This document shows positions 8,659-14,637 of a DNA stretch of 56,472 nt, one piece after another; position 1 is the stretch's first letter; each line of letters opens with the position of its first letter. A program made the translations under genes and the position numbers. This DNA comes from a virus. The notes beneath the pieces were generated by a model. The model was not told the DNA's origin. It saw only the letters and a program-made list of their open reading frames with translations, and ran no database searches. The stretch covers positions 1-56,472 of the IMG/VR virus record IMGVR_UViG_3300019926_000239; one strand, written 5' to 3'.

Positions 8659-8724
8659 GTGGTGCTACGCGTGGTCTACGAGGAACACGGTTGGGAACCT
8701 ATGTACGCCACGGCTTGAGCGGGT

Positions 8725-8770
8725 GCGTGCCCGCGCGGCAGCGGCACTATTCTACGCGGTTCGGCGCGGT
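8725..8770. repeat. GC-rich intergenic repeat
   Basis: GCGTGCCCGCGCGGCAGCGG, then CACTATTCTACGCGGTTC and GGCGCGGT. Nearly the same as the copy at 48501. Confidence 0.6.
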
Positions 8771-8810
8771 GCTATTCACCAAACTCGCATACGGCAGCAT
8801 GACACCGAGG

Positions 8811-8866
8811 CATAAGGTATAAGTAATACCGGCGCGGAGGACTAAATAGAAGGTGAGGTGAACCAA
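8811..8866 (+). promoter_or_regulatory. Shared promoter and leader, type I
   Basis: CATAAGGTATAAGTAATACC followed by GGCGCGGAGGACTAAATAG and AAGGTGAGGTGAACCAA before the ATG at 8867. The upstream GACACCGAGGCATAAGG is shared with the promoter at 49542. Confidence 0.75.
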
Positions 8867-9259
8867 ATGAGCGCACTACCCAACGAAGGCGACCGCACAG
8901 AACCCGCGTCCATAGAAACCAGCGAACTCAACGCCGGCGATACGCTACAAGGCGAAACCGGCGACTACCGCGGAAACGGCAAATGGAACTTCCACAACTA
9001 CTCGCTACCGGCTAACTTTATGGTAGTTGAGGAAGGTGAGGACAGCGTGACCCTCATACACCGCGGCGACCGTTTAGCGTACAACGTGAGCGAAAACTTA
9101 CGTCCCGACCTCGACACGTTCACCCTCAACCGCGACGGCACGATAGAGGGATACGAGGGCGGCGTGGACGCAACGCTTGCGTGGAAGGAGGTTGAGGTGG
9201 TTGAGGGACTAAGCGGGCGGCACTACGTAGCCGAAGCACTTGCGCACCGTGAGGAGTAA
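8867..9259 (+). CDS. Hypothetical beta-rich protein, 130 aa
   Basis: Begins directly after the shared leader. The sequence alternates strands and turns (ELNAGDTLQGETGDYRG, then VVEEGEDSVTLIHRGDRL), compatible with a small barrel like those encoded at 1932 and 40544. No Cys. No recognised family. It sits between the tnpB insertion and the connector genes but has its own early-type promoter. Confidence 0.75.
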   Translation: MSALPNEGDRTEPASIETSELNAGDTLQGETGDYRGNGKWNFHNYSLPANFMVVEEGEDSVTLIHRGDRLAYNVSENLRPDLDTFTLNRDGTIEGYEGGVDATLAWKEVEVVEGLSGRHYVAEALAHREE

Positions 9260-9301
9260 GCGGGCGAAACGCCTAACAACCCCGCGCACTATTTTACGCG
9301 T

Positions 9302-9703
9302 ATGAGCGATAACGGCAAGTATCGCGTAGTATCGAAGCATCGCCGCGGGCGCGGAGAGATATACGAGGAAGGCGACCTCATAGAACCAAGCGACCGCGAA
9401 CTCGAACTTTTCGGCGACAAGTTCGCACCGGTTGAGGGTGCCGGGCAAGAGCCGCAACCAGAACCGGACGAGGACGAGAGCGACGAGGGCGGCGACGAGG
9501 ATGAGGAGACGCAAGCCGACGAGGAGGTTGAGGACGAGGGTGACGAGGAGGACACCGGTGAGGGTGAGGCGCTAACCGAGGAACGAATCGAGGAAGCCGG
9601 CTACGACGAACTTCGCAGCATCGCAAGCGGTTACGATGATGTGAGCGGCAACCAGTCGGAAGACCGCCTCCGCGTGGAACTCCTCGACAAGATAGAGGAG
9701 TAA
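9302..9703 (+). CDS. Acidic protein with C-terminal HeH/LEM-like motif, 133 aa
   Basis: Residues 6-45 (RVVSKHRRGRGEIYEEGD) form a short basic beta segment seen in small proteins encoded after capsid genes in many phages. A run of more than 45 mostly acidic residues follows. The C-terminus (YDELRSIASGYDDVSGNQSE) resembles the HeH/SAP-type helix-extended-helix fold. Such proteins lie next to capsid genes and may act in head completion. Assignment is by pattern and position only. Confidence 0.6.
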   Translation: MSDNGKYRVVSKHRRGRGEIYEEGDLIEPSDRELELFGDKFAPVEGAGQEPQPEPDEDESDEGGDEDEETQADEEVEDEGDEEDTGEGEALTEERIEEAGYDELRSIASGYDDVSGNQSEDRLRVELLDKIEE

Positions 9704-9751
9704 CCGCACCGAACCGCGTGGTGCCGTACGCGGTAACACACCACCAATAAC

Positions 9752-10165
9752 ATGAGCAAGATAGTCCCAGAAATCACCGCGACCGAACTCCGCGAACTCG
9801 CGTTCAGCGTAGGCGACACGCCACTCTCCGACGCCGCGCTTGAAATGCACATACGCGCCGCGCGTAACCTGGTGGACGACCGCCTCACCGACTACGCGAG
9901 CGAGTTTAGCGACCAGGAACTCAAAGACATCGGTGTGTTGGTAGCGGCGCACTTCGCCACGGTTGAAGACCCCACGGTTGAGAAGGAGTCCACGGCTAAC
10001 TCGTCGTATAGTTACGAGGGCAACGTCGGCGAAGGGCTTGAGGAAACGCGTTATGGGCGGCGGGCAATCTCACAAGACCACACGGGCGCACTTGCGGAAA
10101 ACCCCGGAGAACAAAGCACGTGGACAAGCGTAGGCGTGGACGGAGATTTAGGACCGGAGGCGTAA
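9752..10165 (+). CDS. Head-tail connector protein, 137 aa
   Basis: N-terminal helices with TATELRELAFS and LVDDRLTDY resemble the gp6/DUF4054-like adaptor proteins that sit under the portal. The length (about 130-150 aa) and position first in the connector block agree. Four connector-type genes follow one another here with minimal gaps, which is the standard head-tail joining set. Confidence 0.6.
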   Translation: MSKIVPEITATELRELAFSVGDTPLSDAALEMHIRAARNLVDDRLTDYASEFSDQELKDIGVLVAAHFATVEDPTVEKESTANSSYSYEGNVGEGLEETRYGRRAISQDHTGALAENPGEQSTWTSVGVDGDLGPEA

Positions 10166-10168
10166 CCC

Positions 10169-10519
10169 ATGCCGGTGCCGACTCTTGGGATGCAAGTTCA
10201 AGGTGCCACGGCAGCGGTGCGCACCGTTAGGAACGTACGCGACCAATACGGGCGTGAAGTGGCGTACGTGGTCGGCGTAGGCGCACGGTATGGCGCGTAT
10301 GTCGAGTTCGGCACCAGCAAGATGAAACCACAACCGTATCTGATGCCGGCTACGCGGTACGTGCTACGCTCGGAGTTGCCAAGCATCGCCAACGAAGCAA
10401 ATAGCATCGAGGATATTGTGCGTATGACCGCGCTTGAGATTGAGGCGCAAGCGAAAGAGCGCGCACCGGTGGATACGGGCAAACTCAAAAATAGCATCGA
10501 GGCGGCACCACTAAGATGA
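10169..10519 (+). CDS. HK97 gp10-like tail component, apparently permuted, 116 aa
   Basis: Two hallmark motifs of the HK97 gp10 family are present: YGAYVEFGTSKMKPQPYL (residues about 40-60) and APVDTGKLKNSI (about 100-111). In the usual family the TGxLxxSI motif comes first and the EFGT...PFL motif second; here the order is reversed, suggesting a circular permutation. The family forms part of the neck or tail completion complex. The next gene overlaps by four bases. Confidence 0.7.
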   Translation: MPVPTLGMQVQGATAAVRTVRNVRDQYGREVAYVVGVGARYGAYVEFGTSKMKPQPYLMPATRYVLRSELPSIANEANSIEDIVRMTALEIEAQAKERAPVDTGKLKNSIEAAPLR

Positions 10520-10998
10520 GCCGGCAAGCACAGAACGCACGGCGCGCACTCTTACGGCACGGTGAGGAGGTCGTCGTCGCAAACCGGTATTACTCCGGCG
10601 GGCGTGGACGGTATGACTCACGTCCAACCAAGCCACAACCATACCGGGTTAACGCGGCGGTGGATGCCGCACCGGATAGCATACGCGACGTAGGTGGCAC
10701 GGAACAAGAGTACGCCGCCACGTTCTACATCTCAACCGAGGAACGTGCCGCCGAGAACATCGAGGGGCGAGGTGGCGCACGCGAACCGTCTTACCTGGTG
10801 CGCCGCGGCGGGCGTACGTACACCATCACCTCAACCGAACAACTCGGCGACGGCATCCTCATCCTACAAACCGTCCTTCACGGCAGCACGCCGCCGGATG
10901 GCGTACCGACGCCGGAGGAGTTGACGGACGACCGCGTGCTACCGCGTACCGCCACGGTTGAGGTTACTACACCCACGCCGGAGGTGCGCCAACCGTGA
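10516..10998 (+). CDS. Putative head-tail closure protein, 160 aa
   Basis: Overlaps its neighbours on both sides by ATGA/GTGA junctions. The middle is strand-rich (YLVRRGGRTYTITSTEQLGDG), like small phage head-closure or stopper proteins. No specific motif is decisive; the call depends on position between the gp10-like and tail-terminator-like genes. Confidence 0.5.
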   Translation: MSRQAQNARRALLRHGEEVVVANRYYSGGRGRYDSRPTKPQPYRVNAAVDAAPDSIRDVGGTEQEYAATFYISTEERAAENIEGRGGAREPSYLVRRGGRTYTITSTEQLGDGILILQTVLHGSTPPDGVPTPEELTDDRVLPRTATVEVTTPTPEVRQP

Positions 10999-11486
10999 GC
11001 CAAGACAGCGATGTAAAACTCATCGTCCGCGACCTCTTACGTGCCGAGTGGGATGCAACGCGCGCCACGGTAGACCCTAACATACGCACCGGGTGGCACA
11101 ACAACAACCACGAAGTGCAAGTAACCGTCTCGAACGACGAGGAGAGCGCACGTTCGGAGACGGGGCGTAGCAACCTTTCGGGTGGCAGCGCGCGGCGCGG
11201 CACGATTCAGGTGAACACGTGGGCGGATAAGCGCGCGGTGGACGCCGGCACAGATGGCGCGGCGAAAAAGGCGGCGTACGCGGCACGCGACGAGGTGGAT
11301 GAAATCTTGAGGAACCACGGTGCCGATATATACGCCTACAACTTCGATACGGCAACCACCGCGGAAACCTATCGCTACCTTAGTTTCATGGGTGCCACGT
11401 ATATGCCGGAGGAACCAGACGAGGAACAAGAGCCGGTTCGCCACCGTTACCTCGTCACGGTAGGTTATGAGTACCTACGTGAGTAA
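10995..11486 (+). CDS. Putative tail terminator protein, 163 aa
   Basis: A GTG start overlaps the preceding stop. The sequence has a polar N-terminal helix, a strand with NHEVQVTVSND, and a late strand pair (RHRYLVTVGYEYLRE), the general layout of tail-terminator proteins. It is the last forward connector gene before a reverse cassette. Its stop region overlaps the end of the converging gene at 11475. Confidence 0.5.
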   Translation: MSQDSDVKLIVRDLLRAEWDATRATVDPNIRTGWHNNNHEVQVTVSNDEESARSETGRSNLSGGSARRGTIQVNTWADKRAVDAGTDGAAKKAAYAARDEVDEILRNHGADIYAYNFDTATTAETYRYLSFMGATYMPEEPDEEQEPVRHRYLVTVGYEYLRE

Positions 11487-11573
11487 CCCGTCGGGTATAT
11501 CCTCACGTTCCTCGACGCGCACCTCATTCCCCTCCTCGTCGTATCCGTAGGCGTACGCGTCCACCTCACTCAC
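11475..11573 (-). CDS. Small acidic protein, 32 aa, reverse cassette
   Basis: Starts with GTG, overlapping the end of the upstream gene in GGAGGTGAGTGAGG, which also supplies the Shine-Dalgarno sequence. The peptide is acidic and Tyr-rich (AYAYGYDEEG). It ends within the forward tail-terminator gene. Support is the overlap and clean frame; it could be non-functional. Confidence 0.45.
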   Translation of the reverse strand: MSEVDAYAYGYDEEGNEVRVEEREDIPDGLLT

Positions 11574-11682
11574 CTCCGTGGAAGGCGGGCGCAAGTGCCG
11601 CCAACTTACCTTCCTTCTCCTCGTCCACCTCTTGCACCTCGTCCTCCTCACCGTGGCACGTGGGCGCAAGTTCCTCAAGCAT
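11566..11682 (-). CDS. Small acidic protein, 38 aa, reverse cassette
   Basis: Its ATG overlaps the stop of the zinc-finger gene upstream as ATGCTTGA, and its own stop overlaps the start of the next gene. The peptide is charged and probably helical, with one Cys. No family recognised. Coupled translation within the four-gene reverse cassette supports that it is real. Confidence 0.5.
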   Translation of the reverse strand: MLEELAPTCHGEEDEVQEVDEEKEGKLAALAPAFHGGE

Positions 11683-11878
11683 CGTAATCACACTCGCGTC
11701 CGAACCCTACGGCGGGCGGGTTGAGGCGTCGGAGTTGCTTTTCGCTTGGTTCGTCGCGCACCTCACCGTCGCCGCCGCACTCGTTACAACGGTCGTAACG
11801 GGGCTTCATCATGCCGCCAACCTTTTTCTCTCCAACCATTACTTCGCCGGTGCCCGCGCACTTGTCGCATTCCGTCAT
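11675..11878 (-). CDS. DnaJ-type zinc-finger protein, 67 aa
   Basis: Has two CxxCxGxG knuckles (CDKCAGTGE and CNECGGDGE), the unit of the DnaJ cysteine-rich zinc domain. The ATG at 11878 has GGAGGT eight bases upstream; an in-frame GTG six bases earlier is possible. Proteins with this motif often bind partly folded proteins or act as small zinc scaffolds; the role here is unknown. Confidence 0.7.
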   Translation of the reverse strand: MTECDKCAGTGEVMVGEKKVGGMMKPRYDRCNECGGDGEVRDEPSEKQLRRLNPPAVGFGRECDYDA

Positions 11879-11880
11879 TT

Positions 11881-12069
11881 TCACCGACCTCCTTCAACGC
11901 GGTCACACGTATATGCTATCCAGTCCGTGCTTTCCCAGGTTTCTTTTCCGTCCTCCCATTCAACGCGCGCTTCGTTTTGCGCGTCGTTTACCTCGACTAC
12001 TTCAAACCTTTTTGTACCGCTTGGGTCTATGTCGTACGTGTCGCCTTCCGTGGGTTGTGTTTCGCTCAT
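11881..12069 (-). CDS. Small acidic protein, 62 aa, first gene of reverse cassette
   Basis: Follows a type II shared leader at the standard distance. The sequence begins acidic and contains FEVVEVNDAQNEARVEWED, strand-turn-strand as in a small SH3- or Tudor-like barrel. It overlaps nothing and ends just before the zinc-finger gene. It belongs to a moron-like unit inserted, in reverse, in the tail gene block. Confidence 0.7.
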   Translation of the reverse strand: MSETQPTEGDTYDIDPSGTKRFEVVEVNDAQNEARVEWEDGKETWESTDWIAYTCDRVEGGR

Positions 12070-12130
12070 TTGGGGTTCACCTCTTTGCTCGCATCCATAG
12101 ATAAAGGGCGGTACTACTTATACCTTATGG
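12070..12130 (-). promoter_or_regulatory. Shared promoter and leader, type II, reverse
   Basis: Read on the minus strand: CCATAAGGTATAAGTAGTAC, then GCCCTTTATCTATGGATGCG and AGCAAAGAGGTGAACCCC before the ATG. About 50 bp are identical to the reverse promoter at 25449. Confidence 0.75.
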
Positions 12131-12377
12131 AAGGCAAAACGCAAGAAGGCATAGGGGCGGCGTTATAGGAACCCAGGAACAACCCGTCTACCACGGCGGA
12201 AGCCGCGCACCACCGCGCGCCGCCGCGCCGTGCCCAACGCTTATCACACACGCGCACTTTGAGCCACATAGACGCACTCGCGTGGCGGCGTGAGTATAAC
12301 CGAATACCGCCAAACCCTCGGTGAACGCAAGACCGAGCCGTAAGCCCTCTTGCTATTAGCCGAGTGTAAACGCAAAT
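12131..12377. other. Gene-free stretch between divergent units
   Basis: About 250 bp with no convincing frame on either strand. It holds a GC-rich part (12195-12235) with several CGCGCC/GGCGGC blocks like the intergenic repeat family, and an AT-richer part near 12350 (TGCTATTAGCC) that may serve as a TATA element for the gene at 12378. Confidence 0.4.
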
Positions 12378-12548
12378 ATGTATATCGAGACAGACCGCGA
12401 CAACATAAGCCGGCTACGCATACGCGAGGACGGCACGACGTACACCGCCGACTTCAACGACGACGGCGTGGCGCGCGTGACCAAAGAAGCCGGTAACGTA
12501 TTCGCGGAACGGTACACGTCAGTCGAGATACGTGAGGAGGAAAACTAA
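12378..12548 (+). CDS. Small protein, 56 aa, upstream of tail tube gene
   Basis: Begins MYIETDRDNISRLRIREDG and ends one base before the tail tube ATG, with GTGAGGAGG inside its end acting as Shine-Dalgarno for that gene. It is beta-rich and charged with no Cys. No family recognised; genomic position suggests a tail-related or leader role. Confidence 0.6.
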   Translation: MYIETDRDNISRLRIREDGTTYTADFNDDGVARVTKEAGNVFAERYTSVEIREEEN

Positions 12549-13790
12549 ATGCCCGAAGAATCACCAATAAGGGAACAGCGCCTACACTTCGCACGTGAGA
12601 GCGAACGCGGCGTTTTCCCCACCGACCCGGAGTTCTTGAAGTATAGTGACAACATACCGTCGTTCACGTGGAGTCCCACCGTGGGCGTTGAGGTACGCCG
12701 CGGCATCGGTAGCCCCGACATAAGCGCGTTTCACAAAGGTGTCGAGGAACACGAAGTGACGGTTGAGTACGACCTACAACGTTTTGTCGTAGACTCTCAA
12801 GGCGACCCCAACGACGCCGCCGGCGACGGTGTGATACGCAACGCCAACAACGCACTACCGAACGCGCACACCATCGTAAAGCGTGAGGACATATTCAACA
12901 TCAACGCCGGCGACACCATCGACGCGCGTGAGGGTGGCAGCGGCAGCACGCGGGACACGCGGCTTTACGTGGTCGTAGTAGGTGCCCGCATCGGCACGGT
13001 GGAACTCGCCGGCGACCCAGGTAGCGACCAACCGGTAGTCGTCTCACTCACGTACACCGCGGAAAAGGGACGTGAGTACCAAATCGACCAACCACAATCC
13101 GACGCGGAAACGCTTGAGGTTGTGAGTACCTCGGATAACGACACGGGTGAGGTAACGGTCGAGAGCGACGACGGCACCAGCGGAACCATCACCCTCAACG
13201 GCACCACGCCGGTGAGCGTCCCCACCGACCGCGGCACAATCGACGCGGTTGAGGTTGAGTTCGAGAACGAAGGAGATGTTGAGGTGAACGAAGTGTCGAG
13301 TGGTGAAACGCTTGCGGTAATACGCGGCACCAACGCGTACGACCACGACACCAGCGACGAGGGCATACCGACGCTCGGCAGCGGTAGCCGTGAGGATGTT
13401 ATCGGTAGCAACTACGAAACTATAATCGGCGACCAGGTTGAGCGCCCGGCGGGCGAAACTCTCGCCGCGGAGATAAATAGCGTCACCATGACCATCGAGA
13501 ACAACCTCGGCACGCGTGAGCGCGTAACCACTCCGCGCATGGGCATCAACGCCGGCGACCGCGACGTGAGTATCGACGCCACTATCGTGGGCGCAAGCGA
13601 GAGCGTCCAAAAGGCGGACGAGGCGTTCCGCAACCAGGGCAACGACGTGGTGTGGGTGCTTGACGGTGGGGAACTCCGCGCTAAGGATGCGCGCCTCACC
13701 TCTTTCGGCGGCGTGGATGAAAGTAGCGGTGACGCGGTGATGAGTACGGACAACACGTTCACCGGCAAAACCGTGGAGGCGAGCGTCTAA
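12549..13790 (+). CDS. Major tail tube protein with inserted Ig-like domain, 413 aa
   Basis: Residues about 15-185 and 285-413 together look like a beta-sandwich tube protein (RESERGVFPTDPEF at the start, VTMTIENNLG and ARLTSFGGVDESSGD near the end). A central segment of about 90 residues, rich in Thr, Val and Gly (LEVVSTSDNDTGEVTVES), resembles an added Ig-like surface domain. It precedes the chaperone pair and tape measure, the usual order for siphovirus-like tails. The stop overlaps the next start. Confidence 0.7.
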   Translation: MPEESPIREQRLHFARESERGVFPTDPEFLKYSDNIPSFTWSPTVGVEVRRGIGSPDISAFHKGVEEHEVTVEYDLQRFVVDSQGDPNDAAGDGVIRNANNALPNAHTIVKREDIFNINAGDTIDAREGGSGSTRDTRLYVVVVGARIGTVELAGDPGSDQPVVVSLTYTAEKGREYQIDQPQSDAETLEVVSTSDNDTGEVTVESDDGTSGTITLNGTTPVSVPTDRGTIDAVEVEFENEGDVEVNEVSSGETLAVIRGTNAYDHDTSDEGIPTLGSGSREDVIGSNYETIIGDQVERPAGETLAAEINSVTMTIENNLGTRERVTTPRMGINAGDRDVSIDATIVGASESVQKADEAFRNQGNDVVWVLDGGELRAKDARLTSFGGVDESSGDAVMSTDNTFTGKTVEASV

Positions 13791-14335
13791 TGGTTGACGT
13801 AAACAACGACGAAAACGTACGCATCGCAAGCCGTGAGGATTTCGAGCATAAGCGCGACGGCGACGGTGAACTTGAGCCGGTGGTGGAACCCATACCTGGC
13901 AAAACCGAACCGTGCCGCAATTGCGACGGCAGCGGCATAATCATCGAGGACGTTGAGCCGGATGAGGGTGAGGAGGTTGCGCCGGAACCGGATGAACGGG
14001 CGTGCCCGGAGTGTGGTGGCGTAGGTGAGGAACAGGTCTACGTAAAGGTGCAACCACTCACCCAGGGCAACGCGAACGAGTATCTACCGCAAAGCGGCGC
14101 GCCGCAAGACATACCGGATGAGAAGATGGTCGAGATAATCCGCAACTTCGTGGTTGAGCCGGATTTCAGCGACCTCACAAGCCTCGACGACCTCAAGGCG
14201 TACGGCGTTGACCCGCTTATCATGGCGGTGGTTAACGCGTCCGGCTTCGACATGACCACCGGTATGATGCAAGACCAGGCGGATACGCTTGAACTTGTGG
14301 AGGAAATCGAGGGAAATTCGAGCGGTGGCAACTAA
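13790..14335 (+). CDS. Tail assembly chaperone (G-like), 181 aa
   Basis: Lies between tail tube and tape measure genes, the place of the G/T chaperones. A zinc pair, CRNCDGSG (residues about 43-50) and CPECGG (about 66-71), is unusual for this family. The second half is helical. Near the end the coding frame reads through G-GGA-AAT (14311-14317), a classic -1 slippery heptamer, giving a G protein when not shifted and a longer fusion when shifted. Confidence 0.75.
   Translation: MVDVNNDENVRIASREDFEHKRDGDGELEPVVEPIPGKTEPCRNCDGSGIIIEDVEPDEGEEVAPEPDERACPECGGVGEEQVYVKVQPLTQGNANEYLPQSGAPQDIPDEKMVEIIRNFVVEPDFSDLTSLDDLKAYGVDPLIMAVVNASGFDMTTGMMQDQADTLELVEEIEGNSSGGN
14311..14317 (+). promoter_or_regulatory. 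-1 ribosomal frameshift site GGGAAAT
   Basis: The heptamer is in phase with the upstream frame (GGA at 14312, AAT at 14315). The -1 frame is open through and beyond the 0-frame stop at 14333 and has protein-like content. Lambda uses GGGAAAG in the same gene pair. A short hairpin, GTGG-CTACT-CCAC, begins at 14350. Confidence 0.7.
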
Positions 14336-14634
14336 GCGCGCGGGTTGAGTGGCTACTCCACGAAGCGGGTTACGACTACGAGAGTATGCAGCGCCTCACC
14401 GTCCGAGAGATAAGGCGGTTGATGGAGGGGCAACGCGTTCACAACGAAATCAAGCGTATGCGCCAACAACACGAACAAGAGAAACGCCGCGGCGGCGCGC
14501 GGTTCGATGCGGCTACGCCACGGTCGAGTGACCGCGAGAAACTTGAGGAGTACGCGGAGGCGATGGACGAGGAGGGCAAAACCGGCGCTAAGAAACTCGC
14601 CAAAAAGAGCAAACGGCAAGCACGGAGGAACTAA
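14317..14634 (+). CDS. T-like extension of the tail chaperone, made by -1 frameshift
   Basis: From the slippery site the -1 frame encodes 105 residues: it has no start codon of its own until 14386, yet the part before that ATG is clearly coding (VEWLLHEAGYDYESMQRLTV). The rest is a basic, highly charged helix rich in Arg, Gln and Lys. The fused product would be about 281 aa. The fusion is expected to coat the tape measure during tail assembly. An internal start at 14386 would give 82 aa as an alternative. Confidence 0.7.
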   Translation, partial: FERWQLSARVEWLLHEAGYDYESMQRLTVREIRRLMEGQRVHNEIKRMRQQHEQEKRRGGARFDAATPRSSDREKLEEYAEAMDEEGKTGAKKLAKKSKRQARRN

Positions 14635-14637
14635 CGT

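Larger units (their letters stand above)
6902..8718 (+). pseudogene. Small gene split by insertion of a tnpB element
   Basis: The 5' part (6902-7177) and the 3' part (8659-8718) join in frame when 7178-8658 is removed, giving 111 codons plus stop, with the segment GEDYVVLRVVYEEHG spanning the joint. The restored protein ends in an alternating beta pattern typical of a small alpha/beta domain. In its present form the frame ends after three codons of the element (TGA at 7181-7183), giving a 93-residue truncated product. It has a good Shine-Dalgarno sequence (GAGGTGAACCC). Function unknown. Confidence 0.8.
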
